Shown here in pieces: positions 51,271-60,915 of a DNA stretch of 64,000 bases. The notes under the pieces were generated by a model that made no database searches, was not told the origin of the DNA, and was given only the letters and a program-made list of their open reading frames with translations. Position 1 is the first letter of the stretch. Every line of letters begins with the position of its first letter. The position numbers and the translations under genes were made by a program. The stretch covers positions 62,001-126,000 of the forward strand of contig NZ_OGTP01000017.1 in assembly GCF_900258035.1 (NCBI RefSeq). Reading direction: 5' to 3'. This stretch comes from Caballeronia novacaledonica (GTDB lineage Bacteria > Pseudomonadota > Gammaproteobacteria > Burkholderiales > Burkholderiaceae).

Positions 51271-52436
51271 GGCGAAGTCTCGGAAGTAACCGATTCGGCG
51301 TGCGCCGACGAAGCGCGCTGAAATCGTCTGATAGAAAAGGATGTGAGGTCGATGGGCGTGCTGCCGCTATCCAGCAACTCGGCGAGCGTTTCACCGACGC
51401 CCGGTCCGATCTGAAAGCCCGATCCGCTAAAGCCGAACGCGTAGAAAAGGCCATCGGCTTTCGAACTCGGTCCGATCACCGGCTCCGAATCCGGCAGATA
51501 ACTTTCCACGCCGCTCCATACGCGAATCACATGCAGCGCGCGCATCGCGGGCACCATGCGGCGGAACTGCGCCATCTGCGCGACGGTGTTCGCGGGCAGC
51601 ACCGTTGCGCGTCGCGTGGCTGCATCGGCGGGACCGGGAGGGCCGCCACCCAGCACGATATTGCCGCGCGGAATCTGCCGGAAATACACGCTCTCTTCCT
51701 TGATCGACGTGTACACGCCGATCGAAAACGGCAAGACGTAGGGCACGGGCTCGGTCACGGCCATCTGCGGTCCGCGTGCGGCGAGCGGCACGGGTTCGCC
51801 GAATTGCGTCGATAGCGCATTGGCCCACGCGCCCGCGCAGATCAGCACTTGTTCCGCGCGATACACGTCGCCCGTTGCGCTTTCCACGCGAAAGCCGCCC
51901 GCTTCCTTCTCGACGCGCACGACGTCGGTGTTCTCGACGATGCGCGCACCGAGCCGCGCCGCCGCGCGCCCGAACGCAGGCGCGGCGAGACGCGGATTCG
52001 CGTGACCGTCGAGCGGCGAGATCGATGCGGCGAGCACATCGCGGCCGAGAAAAGGAAAACGCTTGAATATGGCCGCGCCTTCGAGCACTTCGAGATCGAG
52101 ACCATAGGCGCGCGCATCGGCGGCATAGCGATGAAAATACTCCGCGTCATGCGCGTGATAGCACACGCGCGTATGCCCCGTTGGCAGGAACTCGATGTCC
52201 TCGCCGAGCAATTCGCGCGAGCGCCGCCACGTATCGAGCGCGCGATTCGACATGGCGAGTTGTTCGAGCGCGCGGCCTTGTCGACGCACGCCGCCGAAGT
52301 TCACGCCGCTCGCCTGCTGTCCCGTCAGACCGCGTTCGAGCAGAATCACCGAACGCTTGCGTCCGCGCAAAAAGAAAGCGGTCGACGTGCCGACGATGCC
52401 GCCGCCGATCACGATCACATCGGCGCGTCCGGTCAT
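51267..52436 (-). CDS. FAD-dependent oxidoreductase, HcnC/opine-oxidase-B type
   Basis: A 389-residue DAO-family flavoprotein with dinucleotide-binding GGGIVGTSTAFFL at the start and VLICAGAWAN late in the fold. It resembles HcnC, opine oxidase subunit B and D-hydroxyproline dehydrogenase subunits. Such enzymes oxidise secondary amines or D-amino acids together with the two upstream subunits. The start is ATG 52436, overlapping the upstream gene by 4 nt. The AraC gene follows with a 4-nt overlap. Confidence 0.83.
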   Translation of the reverse strand: MTGRADVIVIGGGIVGTSTAFFLRGRKRSVILLERGLTGQQASGVNFGGVRRQGRALEQLAMSNRALDTWRRSRELLGEDIEFLPTGHTRVCYHAHDAEYFHRYAADARAYGLDLEVLEGAAIFKRFPFLGRDVLAASISPLDGHANPRLAAPAFGRAAARLGARIVENTDVVRVEKEAGGFRVESATGDVYRAEQVLICAGAWANALSTQFGEPVPLAARGPQMAVTEPVPYVLPFSIGVYTSIKEESVYFRQIPRGNIVLGGGPPGPADAATRRATVLPANTVAQMAQFRRMVPAMRALHVIRVWSGVESYLPDSEPVIGPSSKADGLFYAFGFSGSGFQIGPGVGETLAELLDSGSTPIDLTSFSIRRFQRASSAHAESVTSETSP

Positions 52437-53821
52437 TCGCTCGTCTCCATGCGCTCGTGCGGCGCGAGTGCCATCGGCAGCGGTTTGACGGGCGCCTGGC
52501 CGCGCAGGCGCCCGACTGCTTCGAGCGGTATGCGCGCTTGCGCCGCGATGACTTCCGCGCCCGCATGCGCGCAGAAGCGGCCCTGGCATCGGCCCATGCC
52601 GACGCGCGAAAAAGCCTTCGCGCGATTCGCTTCCGTCGCGCCCATTTCGTTCACGACGCGTCTCAATTCACCCGCCGTGATCGCTTCACAACGACAGACG
52701 ATGGTTTCGTCCGGCAAGGTGGCGGCGAATCGCGCGGGCCACGGAAATGCGGTACGCAAGCCCGCCGCGAAGCGCGTGAAGCGGTTTAGTTGCATGCGCA
52801 ACTTGTCGGCTTCTTCTTCATCGCAAGTCATGCCGATATCTTTCATCGCCGCGAGCGCCGCGAGCCGTCCCGCGCGCTCGGCCGCATCCGCGCCGCGCAC
52901 GCGCGCACCGTCACCCGCTAGATAGACGCCTTTTACGTTGCTGCGGCCGTCCTCATCGGCGACGGGAAGCCACTGTTGCAACGCATGATCGAAGCGGAAT
53001 TCGCAGCCCGCGAGATCGGCGAGTTGCGTTTCGGAGCGCAGGTGATAGCCGAGCGCGACGGCATCGCATTCGACTTCGAGCATAGCGCCATCGGCGAGCC
53101 TGATGCGCACGCTCCGAACGCCATGCTCCGGCGTCCCCTGAATCTCGACCGGCTTAATGCCGCGATGAACGGGCACGCGCGCATTCTTGAGCACGTTCAT
53201 CAACGCGATGCCCTTCTTCAGCGTCGATGGAATCGCGAGCAGTTGCGGCAATGCGCGCAGACGTTGCGTGAATGTCGATGTATCGAGCACCGCGCTCACC
53301 GTCGCGCCCGCCTTCACGTATTGCGCGGCGACGAGATACAAGAGCGGACCCGTGCCCATCATCACGACGCGCGAACCGATCGCGCATCCCTGCGATTTCA
53401 GCGCCACCTGCGCGCCGCCGAGGCTATAGGTTCCCGCGTGATGCCAGCCGGGCACGGGCATCAGTCGATCGGTCGCGCCACTGCAAACGATGAGCGCATC
53501 GAACGCAAGCTCGCGATGACGCGTGCCGCTCGCCGTATGCACCGCGTTCGGCGCGACGTTCCACACGAGCGTATCGGGCACATAGTCGATGTGCGGCCGC
53601 AACGCATCGAATGTCTCGTGCAACGCGCGCGCGCGTTGCGCCTCGGTGCCGTACAAGGTGTCGTACGTGCGCGTGAATCCTTCCGGCTGACGACGATAAA
53701 TCTGCCCGCCGTCGCGCCTGCTTTCATCGATCACCACGGGACGCAAGCCCGCTTCCACGAGCGCCTGCGCCGCGCGCACGCCCGCCGGACCCGCGCCGAT
53801 CACGATCACAGTCGCGGCCAT
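52433..53821 (-). CDS. NAD(P)/FAD oxidoreductase with BFD-like [2Fe-2S] domain
   Basis: A 462-residue protein: FAD-binding GAGPAG near the start, a second dinucleotide-binding GxGxxG around VVMMGTGPLLYL, and a C-terminal BFD-like [2Fe-2S] cluster domain (Cys376, 378, 412 and 417 in CRCE and RCQGRFC). It matches HcnB/opine oxidase A-type subunits, which pass electrons from the DAO-type subunit. It overlaps the small ferredoxin-like gene by 16 nt and the next gene by 4 nt. Confidence 0.84.
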   Translation of the reverse strand: MAATVIVIGAGPAGVRAAQALVEAGLRPVVIDESRRDGGQIYRRQPEGFTRTYDTLYGTEAQRARALHETFDALRPHIDYVPDTLVWNVAPNAVHTASGTRHRELAFDALIVCSGATDRLMPVPGWHHAGTYSLGGAQVALKSQGCAIGSRVVMMGTGPLLYLVAAQYVKAGATVSAVLDTSTFTQRLRALPQLLAIPSTLKKGIALMNVLKNARVPVHRGIKPVEIQGTPEHGVRSVRIRLADGAMLEVECDAVALGYHLRSETQLADLAGCEFRFDHALQQWLPVADEDGRSNVKGVYLAGDGARVRGADAAERAGRLAALAAMKDIGMTCDEEEADKLRMQLNRFTRFAAGLRTAFPWPARFAATLPDETIVCRCEAITAGELRRVVNEMGATEANRAKAFSRVGMGRCQGRFCAHAGAEVIAAQARIPLEAVGRLRGQAPVKPLPMALAPHERMETSE

Positions 53822-54120
53822 ACGCCCTCTCCGGCTTGCGACAGACGCGTGACGATCGACATGCCTTCGACCGCCGGCGTCGTGCAGGCGCGCACGCGGT
53901 CGCCGTCTTCGGTCCACACCCAGCAGTCCTGGCATGCGCCCATCACGCAGAACCCCGCGCGACGGCCGTCGCCGAATTCGGAATCGCGAAGATCGTGTTG
54001 CGAGGTGAGCAACGCGACCATCAGCGTGTCGCCTTCGGCTGCGAGCGCGCGTCTGCCATCAATCAGGATGCCGAATGTTCTGCGCCCTTTCTCCGAGACT
54101 CTCACGAAGCGTCCGTTCAT
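53806..54120 (-). CDS. (2Fe-2S)-binding ferredoxin-like subunit
   Basis: A 104-residue ferredoxin-like protein with cluster ligands Cys58, 63, 66 and 79 (C-x4-C-x2-C-x12-C). It matches the small HcnA/ooxidase-type subunit that completes three-subunit amine/opine dehydrogenases. It overlaps the ABC ATPase gene by 4 nt and the following flavoprotein gene by 16 nt, showing tight coupling. Confidence 0.82.
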   Translation of the reverse strand: MNGRFVRVSEKGRRTFGILIDGRRALAAEGDTLMVALLTSQHDLRDSEFGDGRRAGFCVMGACQDCWVWTEDGDRVRACTTPAVEGMSIVTRLSQAGEGVWPRL

Positions 54121-55952
54121 ACCGTCACCGTTTCCGTCGACTGCATGCGCGCGAGATCGTCGGCGCTGTGATGGCACAGAATTTCCGCGCCCGATGGCAA
54201 GGTCTTCTTCGATGGCGCCGTCACATTGCATTTGCCGTCGATGCGCGCCGCGCAACGCGAACGGAAGCTGCACAGCTCGCGCGCATCGCTTTCCGGGCCG
54301 AGCACGGGCAACGCGCCGAGCGCCATCGCGCGACGCGAATCGAGCCAGCCGGGACGCAGCGCCGGCACCGAATCGACGAGCAGTCCCGTGTACGGGTGAT
54401 AAGGCGGATGCGAAAGCGCTTCGCGCTGGCCCGCTTCGACGCATCGACCCGCATAGAGCACGATCACTTCGTCGCAGATGGCGCGCACCGTCGAAATGTC
54501 GTGGCTGATGAACATGTACGACACGTTCAGCTCGCGACGCAGTTCCGCGAGCAGATCGAGGATCGCCGCGCCGACGACCGTATCGAGCGCGGACGTCACT
54601 TCATCGCAGAGAATGAGTTCGGGATTCGCGGCGAGCGCACGCGCGAGATTCACGCGCTGCTTCTGTCCGCCCGACAAACCGCCTGGCTGACGCTTCGCGA
54701 TCGACGCGGGCAGCTTCACCAGATCGAGCAGCGCGAGCATGCGCTTTTGCGCAGGCGCACCGCGCAGGCCGTGATAGAAATTCATCGGCCGCGCAAGGAT
54801 ATCGGCGATGGTGCGGCTCGGGTTCAGCGCGGTATCGGCGTTCTGAAACACGATCTGCACGCGGCGATATTGCTCCAGCGTGCGCGCCGACAGCTTCGCG
54901 GGCAAGGGCTTGCCGTCGAGCAGCACGTCGCCGTGCGCGCGATCGACGAGGCCCGCGATCACGCGCGCGAGCGTCGTCTTGCCCGAGCCCGATTCGCCGA
55001 TCACGCCGAGCGTGCTGCCGCGCACGATCTTCAGACTCACGTCGTCGAGCACGCGCACGGCGGGCACGCCATTCGCATCGATGCGGCCATAGCCCGCGCT
55101 CAGATTGCGTATTTCGAGCAGCGGAACGTCACGCGCTATTTCCGGCATCGTGAGTTCCGCTTCGGGACGGCGTGTCGCGGCGAGCAGTTGCCGCGTGTAG
55201 TCGTCGGCGGGGGCATCGAGCACTTGCGTCGTCGTGCCGTTCTCGCGCACGCGTCCGCCATTCAGCACGACGATGCGATCCGCCATCTGCGCGACGACCG
55301 CGAGATCGTGCGACACGTACACGGCCGTCGTGCCCAGTTCGCGCACCACGCCCTTGAATGCGGCGAGCACTTCGATCTGCGTGGTCACGTCGAGCGCCGT
55401 GGTCGGTTCGTCGAACACGACGACGGCGGGATCGGTGATCAACGCCATCGCCGCCATGAGCCGCTGCAACTGACCGCCCGACACCTGATGCGGGTAACGA
55501 TCGCCGATGCTCTCGGGATTCGGCAACGCCAGCGAACGGAACAGACCGATCGCTTTTTCACGCGCGGCGGCGGGCGTCATCAGCTTGTGCAGCAGTGCGG
55601 GCTCGGTGACCTGATCCATGATCGTGCGCGCCGGATTGAAGCCCGCCGATGCGCTCTGCGCGACATACGCGACCGTGCGCGCACGCAATGCGCGCCGGCC
55701 TTTCGCGTCGAGCGAGAGGACATCCGTATCGCCGATCTTCACCGAGCCGCCCGCAATCGCGCAGCCGCCGCGCGCATAGCCGAGCAGCGCCAGCGCGATG
55801 GTCGTCTTGCCCGAACCCGACTCGCCGATCAGCGCGAGCACTTCGCCCTTCTTCACCGCGAAGTCGACGCCCTTCACGATCTCGACGACCGGCTCCGGCG
55901 CCACGCCCGCGACGACGCGCAAGCCTTTCACTTCGATCATGTTCGTATTCAT
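54117..55952 (-). CDS. Dual ATP-binding subunit of a peptide-type ABC transporter
   Basis: A 611-residue fusion of two ABC ATPases, equivalent to DppD plus DppF. Each half has Walker A GESGSGKTT (about 42-50 and 335-343), an ABC signature (SGGQLQR and SGGQKQR) and Walker B (VVVFDEPTTALD and LILCDEVTSALD). The C-terminal Cys-rich tail (ELCSFRSRC and GKC near 550-590) is the oligopeptide-transporter type. It powers import through the two downstream permeases. It overlaps its neighbours by 4 nt at both ends. Confidence 0.9.
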   Translation of the reverse strand: MNTNMIEVKGLRVVAGVAPEPVVEIVKGVDFAVKKGEVLALIGESGSGKTTIALALLGYARGGCAIAGGSVKIGDTDVLSLDAKGRRALRARTVAYVAQSASAGFNPARTIMDQVTEPALLHKLMTPAAAREKAIGLFRSLALPNPESIGDRYPHQVSGGQLQRLMAAMALITDPAVVVFDEPTTALDVTTQIEVLAAFKGVVRELGTTAVYVSHDLAVVAQMADRIVVLNGGRVRENGTTTQVLDAPADDYTRQLLAATRRPEAELTMPEIARDVPLLEIRNLSAGYGRIDANGVPAVRVLDDVSLKIVRGSTLGVIGESGSGKTTLARVIAGLVDRAHGDVLLDGKPLPAKLSARTLEQYRRVQIVFQNADTALNPSRTIADILARPMNFYHGLRGAPAQKRMLALLDLVKLPASIAKRQPGGLSGGQKQRVNLARALAANPELILCDEVTSALDTVVGAAILDLLAELRRELNVSYMFISHDISTVRAICDEVIVLYAGRCVEAGQREALSHPPYHPYTGLLVDSVPALRPGWLDSRRAMALGALPVLGPESDARELCSFRSRCAARIDGKCNVTAPSKKTLPSGAEILCHHSADDLARMQSTETVTV

Positions 55953-56881
55953 TGACCGGCTCCCTGCGAACGCGCGCCATGACGACGCAAGCTGTCGATG
56001 AGCAGATTCACGCCGACGGTCAGCGTCGCGATCGCCACCGCGGGCATCAGCACGGCGGGCGCGCCTTCCGCCAGACCGCCGATGTTCTCGCGCACGAGCG
56101 AGCCCCAGTCCGCATTCGGCGGCTGCACGCCGAGGCCGAGAAAGCTCAGGCCCGAGAGCAGCAGCACGATGAACACGAAGCGCAGGCCGAAGTCCGCGAG
56201 CATCGGATGAATCATGTTGGGCAGCACTTCCACGCGCGCGATATAGAAGATCTTTTCGCCGCGCGCCTTCGCCACCTGCACGTATTCAAGCGTCATGATG
56301 TTCACCGCGAGCGAGCGCGAAATGCGAAACGCGCCGGGAATGTAGGCGAGCGCGGCGACCATCATCAGCATCGGAATGGACGAGCCGAACGCCGCGATCA
56401 CGACGAGCGCGAGAATCTTGCTCGGGATCGAGATGAGGGCATCGAAGAGGCGGCTCAGCACTTCATCGACCCATCGTCCCGACACCGCCGCGATCAAACC
56501 GAAGAAGGTGCCGATGACGCTCGCCGCGACCGTCGATGCGAGCGCGAGGCCGACCGTGTATTGCGTGCCGTACAGAATGCGGCTCAACATGTCGCGGCCG
56601 AGATAGTCGGTGCCGAGCAGATGCGCCGCGCTGTACGAGCCGAATATTTCCGTCGACGTGAACGCGCCGCCTTTATATGGCGCGACCACCGGCCCGATGA
56701 ACGCGACCGCGAGCCAGAACACGACGATGAAGAGACCGATCAGCCCGAGCACGGAGAAGCGATCGGCAAGGCGTTTGAACGCGTTGCGCCTGACGACGAC
56801 AGGCGTCTGCTCCTGCGGCGCGTCGGCGGGAGGCTGCTCGTATAGCACGGTCGTGGCGTGAGAAGAGACGTTCCGGTTCAT
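55949..56881 (-). CDS. ABC transporter permease, DppC type
   Basis: A 310-residue membrane protein with about six helices and an N-terminal cytoplasmic extension. The DppC signature LLGTDYLGRDMLSRILYGTQYTVGLALAST and the EAA loop are present (YVQVAKARGEKIFYIARVEVLPN). It forms the channel with the DppB-type partner. ATGA overlaps link it to the ATPase and DppB genes. Confidence 0.88.
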   Translation of the reverse strand: MNRNVSSHATTVLYEQPPADAPQEQTPVVVRRNAFKRLADRFSVLGLIGLFIVVFWLAVAFIGPVVAPYKGGAFTSTEIFGSYSAAHLLGTDYLGRDMLSRILYGTQYTVGLALASTVAASVIGTFFGLIAAVSGRWVDEVLSRLFDALISIPSKILALVVIAAFGSSIPMLMMVAALAYIPGAFRISRSLAVNIMTLEYVQVAKARGEKIFYIARVEVLPNMIHPMLADFGLRFVFIVLLLSGLSFLGLGVQPPNADWGSLVRENIGGLAEGAPAVLMPAVAIATLTVGVNLLIDSLRRHGARSQGAGQ

Positions 56882-57834
56882 CGTTGACGCAGCCTCGGGT
56901 TGGAGACGATCTGAGCCAGATCGGCAATGAGCACGAGCACGAGATAAGCCGCGCAGAAGACCATCACGCAGCCTTGCACGAGCGGCATGTCGCGATTGGT
57001 GACGGCATCGACCATCAGGCTCGCGAGGCCGGGATAGTTGAAGATCGATTCGACGATCACCACGCCGCCGAACAGATACGACAGCGAAAGCGCGACCGCA
57101 TTGGCGATCGGTCCGATGGTGTTCGGCAACACATGGCGCAAGACGACGCGCACGGGCGTTGCGCCTTTCAGCAGCGCCATTTCCACATACGATGCGTTCA
57201 GTTGATCGAGCACCGCCGCGCGCGTCATGCGCGCCATCTGCGCGACGATCACGCAGCAGAGCGTCATCACCGGCATCGCGTACGTGCGCACGAGCGCGCC
57301 GAACGACGATACATCCGACAGATACGACAACGCGGGCAGCCAGCGCAGCTTCACCGCGAAGATCAGCACGGCGATGGTCGCGACGAGAAACTCGGGCACG
57401 GCCACGGTCGAGAGCGTGAGCACGTTGAGCGCGCGATCGACGAGCGAGCCGCGATACATCGCCGATGCAATGCCGATCACGAGCGCGAGCGGCACCGAGA
57501 CGAGCGCGGTCAATCCGGCGAGCACGAGCGAATTCGGCAAACGCGTGGCGATCAGTTCGCTGACCGGCAGATTATTCGAGAGCGACGTGCCGAAGTTGCC
57601 CGTCACCACATGCACGAGCCATTGCAGATAACGCGAGACCGCGGGCTGATCGAGGCCGAACTGATGCCGCAGCGCGGCCACCTGCTCGGGTGTCGCCGCC
57701 TGACCGAGCGCCTGCTGCGCGGCATCGCCCGGCAAGAGACCGGTGATGCCGAACACCACCATCGACACGATGAACAGCGTGAGCAGCGCGAGGCCGAGGC
57801 GCGCGGCGACGAGTCGTTGCGCATGAACTTTCAT
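56878..57834 (-). CDS. ABC transporter permease, DppB type
   Basis: A 318-residue permease of the peptide-type family. It shows the DppB N-terminal helix and FGLDQPAVSRYLQWLVHVVTGNFG, and the EAA loop around SYVEMALLKGATPVRVVLRHVLPN. It pairs with the DppC-type subunit. The gene starts 73 nt after the solute-binding protein stop. Confidence 0.88.
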   Translation of the reverse strand: MKVHAQRLVAARLGLALLTLFIVSMVVFGITGLLPGDAAQQALGQAATPEQVAALRHQFGLDQPAVSRYLQWLVHVVTGNFGTSLSNNLPVSELIATRLPNSLVLAGLTALVSVPLALVIGIASAMYRGSLVDRALNVLTLSTVAVPEFLVATIAVLIFAVKLRWLPALSYLSDVSSFGALVRTYAMPVMTLCCVIVAQMARMTRAAVLDQLNASYVEMALLKGATPVRVVLRHVLPNTIGPIANAVALSLSYLFGGVVIVESIFNYPGLASLMVDAVTNRDMPLVQGCVMVFCAAYLVLVLIADLAQIVSNPRLRQR

Positions 57835-57907
57835 CGGATATCGCCTCTCGTTGAAGGGTTGATGTCGCGCGCCTCAAAGATAGCGCGCGTCCCGCGTCAA
57901 GGCACGC

Positions 57908-59530
57908 TCATGCCTCGAGCCACACGTTTTCCGCGAACATCCAGCCCATCAGACCTGCGAGCGGAATGCCGCCCAGTCCCTTGAGCTTCGTGGTGTGCGC
58001 ATCGAGCGAACTCTGGAACATCGGAATGCCGACGCCGCCGTCCTTGTGCACGAGTTCCTGCATGTCGCCGTAGATCTTCTTGCGCTTCGCGTCGTCCGGT
58101 TCGCCACGCGCGGCGACGAGCAACTGGTCGAACTGCGTGCTCTTCCAGTTCGCTTCGTTCCAGGGCGCGTCCGACTTGAAGAATTGCGTGAAGATCACGT
58201 CCGCGCTCGGGCGTGCATTGATGTTGCCGAAGCCGAGCGGATGCTTCATCCAGTGGTTCGACCAATAACCGTCGGACGGCACGCGCACCACTTGCAGGTT
58301 GATGCCCGCTTGCGGCGCGACCTGCTGCATCAGCACGGCCATTTCGACGGAGCCTTCCGCCGCCGGCGATGCATACAACTGGATCGGCGTGTTGCCGACC
58401 TTCGCCTTCTGGAAGTGGAACTTCGCCTTGTCGGGATCGAACGCGCGTTGCGGCAGGCCCGACATGTAGTACTTGTTGCTCGGATCGATAGGCTGATCGT
58501 TGCCGATCGCGCCATAGCCGCGGAAGATCGTCTTGCGCATCTGCTCGCGGTCCATCAGGTACGTCATGCCGCGACGGAAGTCCGCATTGCCCGTGATGCC
58601 GCCATCGTCGCGCATGATGAGGTCGGTGTACTGGCCCGTCTTCGTTTCCAGCACCGTGAAGCCCGGCGTGCCCTTGATGCGCTCCGTCGATCGCGCGCTC
58701 ACCGCGTTGATGAGCTGCACGTCGCCCGACATGAGCGCATTCACGCGCGCGGGTTCATCCGCGATGCCGATGAGCTCCACTTCGTCCAGATGCGGCATGC
58801 CCGGCTTCCAGTACTTCTCGTTGCGCACGCCCACGGTGCGCACGCCCGGCGCGAACTCCTTCACCTTGAACGGGCCCGTGCCGACCGCCGTCTTGAAGTC
58901 CGTCGTGCCGTCCTTGATGATGAGGAAATGCGAGTCCGCGAGAATCACCGGCAAGTCCGCGTTCGCGCCTGTCAGCGTGATCGTGAGTTCGTTCGGGCCG
59001 GTCGCCTTGATCTCCTTGAACTGATCGGCGAGCGTCTTCGCCTTCGAGCCGACCGCCGGGTCTTTATGGCGCATCAGCGAATAGATGACGTCCTGCGGCG
59101 CGAGCGACTTGCCGTCGTGGAACTGCACGCCGCTGCGCAGCTTCACGACCCACACGGTCGCGTCTTTCGTTTCGAGCGATTCGGCGAGCGCCATCTTCGC
59201 GCCGAGGTGCTTGTCGAGTTCGGTCAGGCCGCTATAGAACATGAACGCGCGGGCGTAGTCGGTGCCGAGCGCGCCCTTGGCGGGATCGAGCGTATCGGCG
59301 GCGGACGACGACTGCGTCGCCACGCGGATGCGGCCGCCCTGCTTCGGCTTGTCCTGCGCGAAAGCCGCGCCGCTCGCGGTGAGAAGTCCCGCGCCCGTCA
59401 CCGACAGCAAGCCGCCCGCGGCCATCGCGCGAAGGACATTGCGCCGCGACGCGCCACGGCGCGTCAGTTCTTCGAGCCGCTTGCCGGCATCGGCATGGAC
59501 AAGGGCTTCAGGCGATGTGTCGATGCTCAT
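57908..59530 (-). CDS. Peptide-type solute-binding protein, Tat-exported
   Basis: A 540-residue SBP family 5 protein. The N-terminus has a twin-arginine motif SRRNVLR (about 28-34) with a hydrophobic stretch and cleavage near ASGAAFA (about 57), so it is probably folded before export. The mature part is a DppA/OppA-type binding domain (GTGPFKVKEF, YLMDREQMRKTIFRGYGA). It should bind the substrate of the catabolic island. GGAGAAG precedes ATG 59530. Confidence 0.88.
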   Translation of the reverse strand: MSIDTSPEALVHADAGKRLEELTRRGASRRNVLRAMAAGGLLSVTGAGLLTASGAAFAQDKPKQGGRIRVATQSSSAADTLDPAKGALGTDYARAFMFYSGLTELDKHLGAKMALAESLETKDATVWVVKLRSGVQFHDGKSLAPQDVIYSLMRHKDPAVGSKAKTLADQFKEIKATGPNELTITLTGANADLPVILADSHFLIIKDGTTDFKTAVGTGPFKVKEFAPGVRTVGVRNEKYWKPGMPHLDEVELIGIADEPARVNALMSGDVQLINAVSARSTERIKGTPGFTVLETKTGQYTDLIMRDDGGITGNADFRRGMTYLMDREQMRKTIFRGYGAIGNDQPIDPSNKYYMSGLPQRAFDPDKAKFHFQKAKVGNTPIQLYASPAAEGSVEMAVLMQQVAPQAGINLQVVRVPSDGYWSNHWMKHPLGFGNINARPSADVIFTQFFKSDAPWNEANWKSTQFDQLLVAARGEPDDAKRKKIYGDMQELVHKDGGVGIPMFQSSLDAHTTKLKGLGGIPLAGLMGWMFAENVWLEA

Positions 59531-59609
59531 GAACTTCTCCGCGATAGGGGCTGTGAATGTCCGGCGGCTCGATGAGTGGATGCAGGCCGCCTGTGTTTGC
59601 TTCGATGCT

Positions 59610-60887
59610 TCAATAGAACACGTCTTTGATCGAGTAATACGCGCCGACGAGCGGCAGAAACCAGGGCTTGCCCGTATGGCCCGGAATCGCGGGCCAGTCG
59701 AAATCGCGCCACGGGTTCGCCTCGGCGTTGCCGTTCATCACGTCGGCCATGATCTGGCCCATGTGCGTCGACATCTGCGTGCCGTGGCCGCTGTAGCCCA
59801 TCGAGAAATAGATGCCGTCGTGCTGGCCCGCGCGCGGCAGACGATCCGCCGTGATATCGACGAGACCGCCCCAGCAATAGTCGATGCGCACGTTCGCGAG
59901 GCTCGGGAAAATCGCTGCGAGATTCGCTTGCAGAATGCGTCCGCTCTTCGCATCGGATGGACGCTCCGATGCCGTGAAACGCGCGCGTCCGCCGAGCAAC
60001 AGCCGCGCATCGGGCGTGACGCGAAAATAGTTGTGCATCAGACGGCTCGTCGTGTACGAACGCCGGTTCGGCAGCAGCTCCAGCAGCCGATCCGCGGGCA
60101 GCGGCTCCGTCACGATGATGAACGACCCGACAGGCGCGAGTCTGCGCCGATACCACGAGAACGGGCCGTGCTTCGAGGGGCCCGTCGCGATCAGCACCTG
60201 CTTCGCGTGCAACGTGCCGCGCTTCGAATCGATGCGATATCCGCTGCTGCCTTCCTTCGTGATCGCGGTGACTTCGGCGTGTTCATACAGACGCGCGCCT
60301 TGCCTGACCGCCGCTTTTGCAAGACCGTCGGCGAACTTGCCCATATGCATCTGCCCGCCATGACGTTGCAGCAAGCCGCCATGAAAGGCATCGGATTGCA
60401 CTTCGTTGCGGACCTGTTCGCGATCGAGCAGATCGATGTCCGGATCGACTTCACGACGAATCAGTTCGGCCGTCGTCGCGATATGTTCGAGATGATGCGG
60501 CTTCGCGGCGAGTTTGAGCTTGCCCGACCCGAGATAATCGCAATCGATGTGCTCTTCGCGGATCAGACGCTCGACCGTGTCCACCGCCGCCGCATACGCG
60601 CGATAACACCCTTGCGCGCGCTCGACGCCGAATTGCGTGCGCAGCGCCGCGTAGTCCTGCGCGACGCCCGTATTGCACTGCCCGCCGTTACGCCCCGACG
60701 CGCCGCCGCCGATGCGCCCGGCATCGAGCACGACGACGCTCGCGCCGCGTCGGCCCAACGCGAGCGCCGCCGACAAACCCGTGAACCCGCCGCCGATCAC
60801 GGCGACATCGGCCTGGCCTTCCGCCGGGCCTTCGCACGTCGAGATCATCGCGGGCGCGGTGTCGAGCCAGTAGGAGTCGAGTTTCAT
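59610..60887 (-). CDS. FAD-dependent oxidoreductase, PuuB/OrdL type
   Basis: A 425-residue DAO-fold flavoprotein with IGGGFTGLSAALALGRRGASVVVLDAG at the FAD site, the family motif GGGASGRNGGQ, and the C-terminal SMGYSGHGTQMSTHMG. PuuB-type enzymes oxidise gamma-glutamyl-amines to the aldehyde, which fits the aldehyde dehydrogenase gene upstream in the operon. It is transcribed 28 nt after the HAD gene. Confidence 0.84.
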   Translation of the reverse strand: MKLDSYWLDTAPAMISTCEGPAEGQADVAVIGGGFTGLSAALALGRRGASVVVLDAGRIGGGASGRNGGQCNTGVAQDYAALRTQFGVERAQGCYRAYAAAVDTVERLIREEHIDCDYLGSGKLKLAAKPHHLEHIATTAELIRREVDPDIDLLDREQVRNEVQSDAFHGGLLQRHGGQMHMGKFADGLAKAAVRQGARLYEHAEVTAITKEGSSGYRIDSKRGTLHAKQVLIATGPSKHGPFSWYRRRLAPVGSFIIVTEPLPADRLLELLPNRRSYTTSRLMHNYFRVTPDARLLLGGRARFTASERPSDAKSGRILQANLAAIFPSLANVRIDYCWGGLVDITADRLPRAGQHDGIYFSMGYSGHGTQMSTHMGQIMADVMNGNAEANPWRDFDWPAIPGHTGKPWFLPLVGAYYSIKDVFY

Positions 60888-60915
60888 CGGCGTTGCTCGC
60901 GTGAAGTGGCGTGTT

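Noticed and set aside
54075..55955. Long plus-strand open frame opposite the dual ABC ATPase
   Set aside because: The minus strand carries complete Walker and signature motifs; the plus frame has Arg/His-rich, non-protein-like composition.
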